From Verrucomicrobiia bacterium (GTDB taxonomy: Bacteria > Verrucomicrobiota > Verrucomicrobiia > Limisphaerales > JADLHS01), in contig WYBW01000056.1 of NCBI GenBank assembly GCA_011525685.1, positions 1-39,162 of the forward strand: a DNA stretch of 39,162 nucleotides, in the 5' to 3' direction. Position numbers and translations under genes: made by a program. Position 1 is the first letter of the stretch; each line of letters begins with the position of its first letter. Below are positions 33,069 to 38,838 of this stretch, one piece after another. The notes below the pieces were generated by a model. That model was not told where the DNA came from, did no database searches, and saw nothing but the letters and a program-made list of their open reading frames with translations.

Positions 33069-34715
33069 ATGGCTATCAATTATGCAAAGCTCTTCAACCG
33101 CCGTGTCACGCCGCAGTCGCAGCCGATTCCAGGTTCGACCCAGGTTCGCAACTCGGCCGGCGGCTACTCGTGGGAAGTGGATGACTGGACGCGGTTCGAC
33201 CGCTTCCTGATCCTGGGTGCCGAGGGCGGAACGTATTACATCGGCGAACGCGATCTCGTGAAGCAGAACCACGATGCGCTTGTCCGCTGCATCAAGGCCG
33301 ATGGCATTCGTGCAGTGAACCGCATCGTGGAAATTAGCGATGCGGGTCGCGCGCCGAAGAACGACCCGGCCATCTTCACCCTCGCACTTGTTGTGACGCA
33401 CGGTGACGCATCGGCGAAGGCTCAAGCGTTCGCGAACCTGAACAAGGTCTGCCGCATCGGCACGCATCTGTTCCACTTCGCCGAATACGTGAACGCCATG
33501 CGCGGCTGGGGCCGTGGTCTCCGCAATGCCGTGGGTCACTGGTATGTGGACCGCGGTGCCGAAGACCTCGCGCACCAGGCCGTGAAGTATCAGCAGCGCG
33601 ACGGCTGGTCGCACGCGGACCTGCTCCGCCTTGCCCACCCAAAGGCACCAAGCCGTGAACACGAGGCGGTGTTCCGCTGGATGCTCACCGGGGCGGACTC
33701 GCTCGGTGAACGCGAGGTGAAGCGCAAGGTTCGTGGCGAAGACCGCATCGCGAAGTATGCGGCGGTTGGTGAACTGCCGAAGCTCATCGAAGCTTTCGAG
33801 CAAGTGAAGCGCGCCACGAACGTCATCCAGGTCGGGAAGCTGATTGACGAGTTCGACCTGCCGCGTGAAGCCATCCCAACGCAGTGGCTCAACGAGGTCG
33901 CAGTGTGGGAAGCGTTGCTCCAGCGCATGCCGATGACGGCGATGATCCGCAACCTCGGCAAGATGACGAGCATCGGCCTCGTTCAGCCGTTCAGTGACGC
34001 AGCCAAGCTCATTGTCCGCAAGCTGGGCGACGAAACGGCGCTGAAGCGTGCGCGCATCCACCCGTTGGCGGTGTTGATCGCCGAAAAGGTGTATGCGCAG
34101 GGCAAGGGCGAGAAGGGTTCGCTCACCTGGAAGCCGGTGCCGAAGATCGTTGATGCACTGGACGCGGCGTTCTATGCCACGTTCCAGAACGTCGAGCCGT
34201 GTGGCAAGCCGGTGCTCCTGGCACTGGATGTCAGCGGTTCGATGGGTGGCGGTTCGGTAGCAGGCTCGTGCCTGACTCCGCGTGAAGCCAGCGCGGCGAT
34301 GGCATTGGTGACGGCGGCAACCGAGGAGGAATACCACATTATGGGATTCTCGAATCGGTTCATCCCACTGAACATCTCGCCGCGCATGCGTCTGGACGAC
34401 GTGGTGAAGCGCATCAGCAACCTTCCATTCGAGGCGACGGACTGCGCTCTGCCGATGATCTGGGCTCGCGAAAACGCGGTGAACGTTTCGGCGCTCATCA
34501 CCTACACGGACAGCGAAACGTGGGCGGGCAACATCCATCCGGCGCAGGCGCTGCGTCAGTATCGCAGCGAGTTCGTCGGCGACGCGAAGGCAGTTGTTGT
34601 GGGCATGACCTCCAACGGCTTCACCCTCGCCGACCCGAACGACCGGGGCATGCTGGACGTTGTCGGTTTCGACACGACTGCCCCGGCAGTGATCGCGGAC
34701 TTTGTCCGTGACTAG
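33069..34715 (+). CDS. rsr: Ro60 / TROVE-domain RNA-binding protein
   Basis: 548 residues from the ATG at 33069, preceded by a GGAGG Shine-Dalgarno. The N-terminal two thirds are a TROVE ring of helical repeats (FDRFLILGAEGGTYYIGERDLVKQNHDALVRCIKADGIRAVNRIVEIS is the typical opening). The C-terminus is a vWA domain with an intact MIDAS, DVSGSMGG at residues 387-394. Ro60/Rsr binds misfolded RNA ends in its central hole and Y RNAs on its outer surface, and works with exonucleases in RNA decay and rRNA maturation. The adjoining Y RNA genes and the nearby rtcB fit this role. Confidence 0.95.
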   Translation: MAINYAKLFNRRVTPQSQPIPGSTQVRNSAGGYSWEVDDWTRFDRFLILGAEGGTYYIGERDLVKQNHDALVRCIKADGIRAVNRIVEISDAGRAPKNDPAIFTLALVVTHGDASAKAQAFANLNKVCRIGTHLFHFAEYVNAMRGWGRGLRNAVGHWYVDRGAEDLAHQAVKYQQRDGWSHADLLRLAHPKAPSREHEAVFRWMLTGADSLGEREVKRKVRGEDRIAKYAAVGELPKLIEAFEQVKRATNVIQVGKLIDEFDLPREAIPTQWLNEVAVWEALLQRMPMTAMIRNLGKMTSIGLVQPFSDAAKLIVRKLGDETALKRARIHPLAVLIAEKVYAQGKGEKGSLTWKPVPKIVDALDAAFYATFQNVEPCGKPVLLALDVSGSMGGGSVAGSCLTPREASAAMALVTAATEEEYHIMGFSNRFIPLNISPRMRLDDVVKRISNLPFEATDCALPMIWARENAVNVSALITYTDSETWAGNIHPAQALRQYRSEFVGDAKAVVVGMTSNGFTLADPNDRGMLDVVGFDTTAPAVIADFVRD

Positions 34716-34727
34716 CGGACGGTTCAA

Positions 34728-34786
34728 GGACGCCAAGAGGCAAACCACGCGGGCGGAGGTGAAAGCTTCCGCCCGCACCTTGCAAC
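34728..34786 (+). repeat. Direct repeat flanking the RelE/ParE module, left copy
   Basis: GGACGCCAAGAGGC then GAAAGCTTCCGCC. It matches GGATGCCAAGAGGC and GAAAGCTTCCGCC at 35553-35606. Confidence 0.65.
34749..34776 (+). terminator. Hairpin after the Ro60 gene
   Basis: GCGGGCGGA / TCCGCCCGC with loop, 33 nt after the stop. No clear T-run. The surrounding 55 nt are duplicated at about 35553-35606. Confidence 0.55.
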
Positions 34787-34794
34787 TGATTTTC

Positions 34795-35055
34795 CTACTT
34801 ACGATAAATTTCACGCCGATGACCGACACTCAGCAGGTGAAGGAGGCCTTTGGCGCGGTCGAAATCATAAATGACGCGGTAATCGCCGACTCGGATGCGG
34901 TAGGCATCCACTCCTTTCATTCGATGATGCGCGTGCTTGTCCAGCGCCATTCCCAACCGGTCAATGCTGGATTCGATGCTGGCCTGGATGGAAACTGGGA
35001 GTTTGAAAAAATCCGCGTCGAAGTCCCGCGAGTAGATTTGGAGCGCGGCGCTCAA
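34795..35055 (-). CDS. RelE/ParE family toxin
   Basis: 86 residues. Typical ParE/RelE fold sequence: QIYSRDFDADFFKLPVSIQASIESSIDRLGMALDKHAHHRMKG...AYRIRVGDYRVIYDFDRAKGLLHLLSVGHRREIYRK. The motif YRIRVGDYRVIYD is the family hallmark. RelE-type toxins cleave mRNA on the ribosome while ParE-type poison gyrase, and sequence does not separate them safely. It overlaps its antitoxin gene by 4 nt. Confidence 0.88.
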   Translation of the reverse strand: MSAALQIYSRDFDADFFKLPVSIQASIESSIDRLGMALDKHAHHRMKGVDAYRIRVGDYRVIYDFDRAKGLLHLLSVGHRREIYRK

Positions 35056-35252
35056 TGGCCGGCTTCAGACTTGCGCGTGCGCGAGTACACACCGTCGGCG
35101 ATTTCCTGTTTGGCCCGCAGGATTTTGCCTTTGAACTCATCGCTGACTTCCAACTGGTCTTCGATGAAATCGTCCAGCCACTCGCGAACTGACTGCAAAT
35201 CCTCCAACGGTAATTGGGTGAGGGCTGATTCGATTTCTTTGACCGTGCTCAT
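35052..35252 (-). CDS. Antitoxin of the RelE/ParE module (addiction module component family)
   Basis: 66 residues from MSTVKEIESALTQLPLEDLQSVREWLDDFIEDQLEVSDEFKGKI and onwards. The pattern EIESALTQLPLEDLQSVREWLDD is typical of small antitoxins paired with ParE/RelE toxins. It lies upstream of and overlaps the toxin gene. Confidence 0.8.
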   Translation of the reverse strand: MSTVKEIESALTQLPLEDLQSVREWLDDFIEDQLEVSDEFKGKILRAKQEIADGVYSRTRKSEAGH

Positions 35253-35324
35253 GCCGCATAGAATGGCCGAATTCAGATCGCAATTCAAGTCTCGATGCGG
35301 AACGGTGTGTGTCGGAGGCGCATC

Positions 35325-35525
35325 TCAGTTTATTACAGGTTGGAATTCCCGGCGTAGCGCGGGTTTCCCAACCTGCGGTATCGCCGACTTCCAGTCGGCT
35401 GGCCAAGGCACGGGGTGGCAGGCCGGGAGTTCGCAGCGTTTGCGGATTGGAAATCCGCGATCCGGCAGACTGGAAGTCTGCGCTACAGCATCGGCCCGAC
35501 GCCCCCTGCAAGAAAATGAGATGCG
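35325..35525. repeat. Composite palindromic repeat, family R2 (copy 2, opposite orientation to 17340-17550)
   Basis: Contains the same nested palindromes as copy 1 in reverse order, including GCGGATTGGAAATCCGC and GCAGACTGGAAGTCTGC. High identity over about 200 nt, 18 kb apart. Confidence 0.8.
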
Positions 35526-35552
35526 CCCGTGTGTCGGTGTGTGTTCGCCTGC

Positions 35553-35606
35553 GGATGCCAAGAGGCCAAAGACGAGGGCGAAGATGAAAGCTTCCGCCTG
35601 CGCTTA
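35553..35606 (+). repeat. Direct repeat flanking the RelE/ParE module, right copy
   Basis: See the left copy at 34728-34786. Together they bracket the toxin-antitoxin pair and the R2 repeat, as though about 770 bp had been inserted with duplication of the Ro60 3' flank. Confidence 0.6.
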
Positions 35607-35610
35607 AAAG

Positions 35611-36681
35611 TTGCGAAGTAACGGCAATTGCAGACCATCCAACATTGTGACGGGCATCATCATATTTTTGGTCGCAGCGTTGAGCGTCTGGAAGACGGCG
35701 GAGTATATTTCCGGGTTCATCGAGGAACAATGGCTTCTCGACCCTCAGAAACGTGCTCTTCAAGAGAAATTCGAATCGTGGTGGTTTTCTGTGGCCGAAT
35801 CCAAACCACGCTATTTTGCAGTCGCATTCGCTCGTAGTATGGCGGAAGGACTTACGGGCTTTTTTGGAAAGCGCCTACTTTCAAAGCGGTCATTCGTTCG
35901 CTCAGTGACAATTGGCACTGGGTTGCTAATGGCATCGCTCGCGTTTTCCAGCGTCTTCGGAACGGCCGTCAATCCTTGGAAGGAATTTCAGCAAACGGTT
36001 GACATGATGAAGAGCGCATCCGACCGAATCCAACCCCAGCAAGCAGCTACCGATGGTGAGACGAAGGAGGAGGCGGAAGCTGTACGCCGCCTTAAAGTTA
36101 TTGCAGAGCGGTACGGCGGCTTGCACTGGAAGATCGCTTACTGCATGACGTTTTTTGCTACACTACTGACTTCAAATGCTATTTCGTTCTTTCTCTCAAT
36201 TGCATTCAGTCGACTTGTCTTGCAAGAGATCGTTGCATCAGGACGCATATTCGCAGCGTGTTCCCTTTTAGCGCTGAACCTCTTTTTAGTCGCCTCGACT
36301 TCCACACTTTTGTTGCTGATCAACACGATAATCGCGTATCCGGTGCTCTGGCTTGTCGTTCCATTAGCCTATCTCTTATCCAGAGCGTCAGTTTACTGTA
36401 TGCTCGCGGTGTTCTTTGGTGGTGGAATTGCTGCATGGGCGTTTGGAAATCCCTTTCTTCAAATGGTTTCCTTCATCGCCTTTCTACCCTGTCTTGGCGC
36501 AATCCTCATTTGTACGATTTCGCTGGTGGCTCAATTGAATCGAAAACGATTCCACAGGCTTTGTTGTGCATTCCTTTTTCGATGCACTGGAAAGAAACCT
36601 TTGAGCTTTATTGTCGGCATTCTGGGCGGCATCGGCGTAGTGATTGCGCTGGTCTGCCGATTACTACAGGGGATGTCGTAG
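35611..36681 (+). CDS. Multi-pass membrane protein of unknown function
   Basis: 356 residues if the TTG at 35611 is used; a GTG at 35647 is also possible. Membrane segments near the N-terminus (IVTGIIIFLVAALSVW), in the middle (SVTIGTGLLMASLAF, IAYCMTFFATLLTSNAISFFLSIAF, LFLVASTSTLLLLINTIIAYPVLWLVVPLAYLL) and at the C-terminus (LSFIVGILGGIGVVIALV). Base composition is visibly more A+T-rich than the neighbours, which suggests recent transfer. No family recognised. Confidence 0.7.
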   Translation: MRSNGNCRPSNIVTGIIIFLVAALSVWKTAEYISGFIEEQWLLDPQKRALQEKFESWWFSVAESKPRYFAVAFARSMAEGLTGFFGKRLLSKRSFVRSVTIGTGLLMASLAFSSVFGTAVNPWKEFQQTVDMMKSASDRIQPQQAATDGETKEEAEAVRRLKVIAERYGGLHWKIAYCMTFFATLLTSNAISFFLSIAFSRLVLQEIVASGRIFAACSLLALNLFLVASTSTLLLLINTIIAYPVLWLVVPLAYLLSRASVYCMLAVFFGGGIAAWAFGNPFLQMVSFIAFLPCLGAILICTISLVAQLNRKRFHRLCCAFLFRCTGKKPLSFIVGILGGIGVVIALVCRLLQGMS

Positions 36682-36688
36682 GGAGAGC

Positions 36689-36759
36689 ATTCCGTTTGGC
36701 CGCGCAGGCGGCGGCCGGCAAAACCGCAGAGCCTGGTGCGATTCCAGCCCGGGATTCCA
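36689..36759 (+). tRNA. tRNA-Cys (anticodon GCA), non-canonical, short
   Basis: Acceptor ATTCCGT/CCGGGAT with one mismatch, U73 as in Cys, encoded CCA. Anticodon arm GCGGC-CGGCAAA-ACCGC with G33 and one mismatch. T-arm CTGG-(TGCGATT)-CCAG. It starts 7 nt after the stop of the membrane protein gene. Confidence 0.68.
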
Positions 36760-36806
36760 ACCGAGTTGAGGGTTTTTGGTTGAGGGTTGAGGAAACCGCG
36801 GCCGCG

Positions 36807-37277
36807 TCACCCGATTGATACGACTTTTAAGCCCTCGGCCTTGGCCAGTTGCGCCTGACGGCTATCGGTGGTCAGGAATAATTCACTTTCGAGTGTGAGC
36901 GCGCTGGCCACGTGGAGGAGATCAATCGCTCTCGCGCCCAGACGTTCGGTGTGAGCCGTGGAAAGATTTGCAGCGCGCGTGATGACAACGTCCATGTCCA
37001 GCGTCACGTCGAGCAGGGCGCCGCGAGCAACGAGATGTTCGAGCCGCGCCAGTGCGGCGTCGCGTTCGCGCGCGACATGCTGGCGGTCGCCGGAGGAAAT
37101 CGAGCGGCGCTGATGAAAGGCGCGTTGCCGGATGGCATTCCGCACTTCCAGCGCGTGCAGGGGCAGATAAAACAACTTGGGCGAGCCAAGCCGACGGTAT
37201 TCGGCAACGACTTGAGGCGAGTCTGCTTCGCCGGTGACCAAACGGAGGATGAAGCTGCTGTCGGCGTAGGTTCTCAC
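36807..37277 (-). CDS. PIN-domain ribonuclease toxin (VapC-like)
   Basis: 156 residues. The acidic PIN residues are visible: YADSSFILRLV with D6, E44 in LEVRNAIRQRAF, D120 in GARAIDLLHVA and D138 in LTTDSRQAQLAKAEGLKVV. VapC-like PIN nucleases cut RNA, several of them initiator tRNA or other tRNA anticodon loops. The gene overlaps its antitoxin gene by 4 nt and sits between two tRNA-Cys genes, which makes a tRNA target worth testing. The target itself is inference. Confidence 0.85.
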   Translation of the reverse strand: MRTYADSSFILRLVTGEADSPQVVAEYRRLGSPKLFYLPLHALEVRNAIRQRAFHQRRSISSGDRQHVARERDAALARLEHLVARGALLDVTLDMDVVITRAANLSTAHTERLGARAIDLLHVASALTLESELFLTTDSRQAQLAKAEGLKVVSIG

Positions 37278-37519
37278 CGGCGGGATTCTTCAAGCAGTTT
37301 GGCCGCGCTGATTTTCGACGGTTTTTCGCGCAGCACTTCGTCCAGGACTTCGTCAATCGCCCGGCGGCGCTCGGCTTCATCGGTGTCCGTGCCTTTTGCC
37401 GGGTGGAGAATCCAGAGGGGTTCGCCGTTGTCGGTGACTTGCACGGGGTTGCCGGTGCGGGTCATGCGCTTCACTTTCAGCGGCTCGCGGACCAGCGTGC
37501 GCAGCGTGATCGTCTTCAT
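37274..37519 (-). CDS. Antitoxin of the PIN toxin (Phd/YefM-like)
   Basis: 81 residues: MKTITLRTLVREPLKVKRMTRTGNPVQVTDNGEPLWILHPAKG. The N-terminal DNA-binding pattern and NGEPLWIL resemble Phd/YefM antitoxins. The C-terminal helix (RRRAIDEVLDEVLREKPSKISAAKLLEESRR) should bind the toxin. First gene of the two-gene module. Confidence 0.8.
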   Translation of the reverse strand: MKTITLRTLVREPLKVKRMTRTGNPVQVTDNGEPLWILHPAKGTDTDEAERRRAIDEVLDEVLREKPSKISAAKLLEESRR

Positions 37520-37554
37520 GTGTCAGACACTAATGGCTGACAATAATTGTGTCA

Positions 37555-37629
37555 ATCCCGTTGGCCTAGCAGCCGAGGCAGTGGTCTGCAAAACCACGCA
37601 GGTGGGTGCGACTCCTGAACGGGACTCCA
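37555..37629 (+). tRNA. tRNA-Cys (anticodon GCA), non-canonical, second copy
   Basis: Acceptor ATCCCGT/ACGGGAC with an A1:C72 mismatch, U73, encoded CCA. D-stem GCCT/AGGC. Anticodon arm GTGGT-CTGCAAA-ACCAC. T-loop TGCGACT on a weak stem. Confidence 0.83.
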
Positions 37630-37635
37630 TTTGTC

Positions 37636-37807
37636 CGGGCATAGGTGTTGAGAGAAACACGCCGGTCTTTCATCCTTCACTCCCCCTGTAAGTTGGTGCG
37701 AAGGATGCCCTCCATAGCCTTGTGCGAAGGAGGGCTTTTCGTTGTTCTGCCCAAAGCTTCGGATGGCAGGCCAACCGGAGTAGAGGGCGCACTACCCTCA
37801 TGGCTGT
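37636..37807 (+). tRNA. tRNA-Glu-like (anticodon TTC) interrupted by a hairpin element
   Basis: Acceptor CGGGCAT/ATGGCTG (one mismatch, one G:U). D-stem GTGTT/AACAC. Anticodon stem CCGGT (37662-37666) pairs with ACCGG (37774-37778), loop CTTTCAT. The T-arm GAGGG-CGCACTA-CCCTC follows after a 4-nt variable region. The 100 nt between the loop and the 3' strand of the stem are a tRNA-tail element. Without it a normal-length tRNA remains. No CCA is encoded. Confidence 0.65.
37674..37773 (+). repeat. tRNA-tail hairpin element, copy 5, inside an anticodon arm
   Basis: Starts CCTTCACTCC and ends GGCAGGCCA like the other copies, with the CCTCCATAGCC...GCGAAGGAGG hairpin. It sits after anticodon-loop position 38, directly before the 3' stem strand. 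Confidence 0.8.
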
Positions 37808-37817
37808 CAATTTTGTC

Positions 37818-37928
37818 GGAGCGCGACTCTGTGAGTCGCAGCAGGCCCGATTGGTGGGGTGAGCGTCCTGGCGAGTCGGCTCGTCAGTAGCCTCGCCCCA
37901 CCTTCTGCGGGTCACCGACCCGCGCTCC
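37818..37928. repeat. Palindromic repeat, family R3 (copy 2) with nested palindrome
   Basis: Outer arms GGAGCGCGACTCTGTGAGTC and GGGTCACCGACCCGCGCTCC. Nested inside is GGTGGGGTGAGCGTCC...CTCGCCCCACC, probably a second repeat inserted in the first. Confidence 0.75.
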
Positions 37929-37930
37929 TG

Positions 37931-38012
37931 AATTTTCCGCGACGCGAAAACCGGTGCCGGTCATGACTTCACAGGCTTGACCGCGGCGGTTCAACTCCGC
38001 CTTCGCGTCGCG
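37931..38012 (+). ncRNA. tRNA-like RNA with 12-bp terminal helix
   Basis: CCGCGACGCGAA pairs perfectly with TTCGCGTCGCGG. Inside are a canonical T-arm GGCGG-TTCAACT-CCGCC, a short hairpin CCG-GTGC-CGG in the D position, and GGTCA...TGACC around a 14-nt loop that contains TTCA. No CCA. The acceptor helix is too long for an elongator tRNA, and the anticodon arm does not fit a tRNA-Sec. The 5' Y motif is missing, so it is not called a Y RNA. Confidence 0.5.
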
Positions 38013-38032
38013 GTCTTTGCAGACGGCCGCCA

Positions 38033-38107
38033 GGGTTGCAAACTTTGACAGTGAAGTCCCGGCTCTTAACCGGCGAGAACTCGGTGCGAATCCGAGGCGA
38101 CCCACCA
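38033..38107 (+). tRNA. tRNA-Lys (anticodon CTT), non-canonical
   Basis: Acceptor GGGTTGC/GCGACCC with one G:U, A73, encoded CCA. Anticodon arm CCGG-CTCTTAA-CCGG. T-arm CTCGG-TGCGAAT-CCGAG. D-arm weak. Confidence 0.84.
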
Positions 38108-38108
38108 T

Positions 38109-38218
38109 CCTTCGCTCTGAGCCAACGCCTAGTTGGGTCAGGGCGAAGGATGCCCTCCATAGGCTTGGCGAAGGAGGGCTTGTTTCTATATCGGCTCAGA
38201 GCTATGGATGGCGGGCCA
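38109..38218 (+). mobile_element. tRNA-tail hairpin element, copy 6, leading into a GIY-YIG gene
   Basis: Follows the CCA of tRNA-Lys by 1 nt. Outer helix CCATCC/GGATGG and GCTCTGAGCC/GGCTCAGAGC. An alternative inner hairpin ATCCTTCGC...GCGAAGGAT with CCAAC/GTTGG inside is also possible. Its last base (GGCGGGCCA) is the A of the nuclease start codon. The nuclease copy could be the autonomous form of the family. Confidence 0.75.
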
Positions 38219-38481
38219 TGTTTTACACGTACGTGATCGAGAGCTTGAGCTATCCCGAGCAGCGTTACATCGGTCACACCGCGGACCTCCGGCGGCGCAT
38301 CGCAGATCACAACGTCGGGAAGTGTCCGCACACATCCAAGTTCATGCCTTGGAAGATCAAGTTGTATGTCGCGTTCGAGACGATTGAACAAGCTCAACAT
38401 TTCGAGCGCTATCTGAAAAGTGGTTCCGGTCACGTTTTCGCTAAGCGCCATCTTTGGAAGCAGAGCGAAACTTCAAAGTAA
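38218..38481 (+). CDS. GIY-YIG endonuclease, single-domain (UPF0213/URI type)
   Basis: 87 residues. The GIY-YIG core is FYTYVIESL (first strand) and QRYIGHTADLRRRIADHNVGK, with the conserved Arg in LRRRIADHN. The catalytic Glu is in ETIEQAQHFERYLKSGSG, and the Lys-rich tail is typical. Stand-alone proteins of this type occur widely in bacteria and related domains act as homing nucleases. The start codon overlaps the end of a tRNA-tail element by one base, with no Shine-Dalgarno in free sequence. The longer upstream frame runs through tRNA-Lys and the element and is not considered coding. Confidence 0.9.
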   Translation: MFYTYVIESLSYPEQRYIGHTADLRRRIADHNVGKCPHTSKFMPWKIKLYVAFETIEQAQHFERYLKSGSGHVFAKRHLWKQSETSK

Positions 38482-38517
38482 CACTTCTTCCCGCAGTCCT
38501 TTTGCTCGGTGCTTTCC

Positions 38518-38594
38518 GCATCCGTGGTGAAATCTATTATCATCCTCCGCTTCGAACGGAGAGTTTGCAGGTGGGAGTCCTGCCGGATGCACCA
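38518..38594 (+). tRNA. tRNA-Arg (anticodon TCG), non-canonical
   Basis: Acceptor GCATCCG/CGGATGC, A73, encoded CCA. Anticodon arm CTCCG-CTTCGAA-CGGAG. T-arm GCAGG-TGGGAGT-CCTGC, with G55 and G56. Confidence 0.87.
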
Positions 38595-38602
38595 ATTTCA
38601 AT

Positions 38603-38679
38603 GCCGCGTTAGCCCAACTACCAGAGGCGCTCCGCTCAGAACGGAGAGGTCGGGGGTGGAAATCCCTCACGCGGCACCA
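38603..38679 (+). tRNA. tRNA-Leu (anticodon CAG) without long variable arm
   Basis: Acceptor GCCGCGT/ACGCGGC, A73, encoded CCA. D-stem GCC/GGC. Anticodon arm CTCCG-CTCAGAA-CGGAG. The variable region is only AGGTC. T-arm GGGGG-TGGAAAT-CCCTC. Bacterial tRNA-Leu normally has a class II variable arm. Confidence 0.82.
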
Positions 38680-38683
38680 TTTC

Positions 38684-38758
38684 GCCCACGTAGTCCAACG
38701 CAGAGACGGCGCACTTAAAACGCGCACAGTGCCGGTGCAATCCCGGTCGTGGGCACCA
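38684..38758 (+). tRNA. tRNA-Leu (anticodon TAA) without long variable arm
   Basis: Acceptor GCCCACG/CGTGGGC, A73, encoded CCA. D-stem GTC/GAC. Anticodon arm GCGCA-CTTAAAA-CGCGC, with A:C at the loop-closing position. Variable region ACAGT. T-arm GCCGG-TGCAATC-CCGGT. Confidence 0.78.
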
Positions 38759-38759
38759 T

Positions 38760-38834
38760 CCGCGTGTAGCCCAAGGCAGAGGCGTTCCGCTCAAACCGGA
38801 AAGGTTGCAAGTGCAAGTCCTGCCACGCGGACCA
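38760..38834 (+). tRNA. tRNA-Leu (anticodon CAA) without long variable arm
   Basis: Acceptor CCGCGTG/CACGCGG, A73, encoded CCA. D-stem GCC/GGC. Anticodon arm TTCCG-CTCAAAC-CGGAA. Variable region AGGTT. T-arm GCAAG-TGCAAGT-CCTGC with one mismatch. 1 nt after the previous gene. Confidence 0.82.
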
Positions 38835-38838
38835 ATTT

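Noticed and set aside
32853..34829. 658-residue minus-strand frame over the Ro60 gene
   Set aside because: Shadow of the Ro60 gene; the plus frame has the complete TROVE and vWA sequence with an intact MIDAS.
37931..38012. tRNA-Sec with anticodon TCA
   Set aside because: TTCA is present, but no 5-bp anticodon stem with a 7-nt loop can be formed. The terminal helix is 12 bp instead of 8, and no CCA or selenocysteine gene is nearby.
26491..38218. CRISPR-like repeats
   Set aside because: The repeated hairpins are about 100 nt, differ in sequence, lie thousands of bases apart and follow tRNA ends. There are no spacers of constant length and no cas genes.
37645..38236. Conserved short proteins with the phrase MPSIALCEGG or similar on the plus strand
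   Set aside because: They are translations of the tRNA-tail hairpin elements and neighbouring tRNAs. The similarity comes from RNA structure, not protein.
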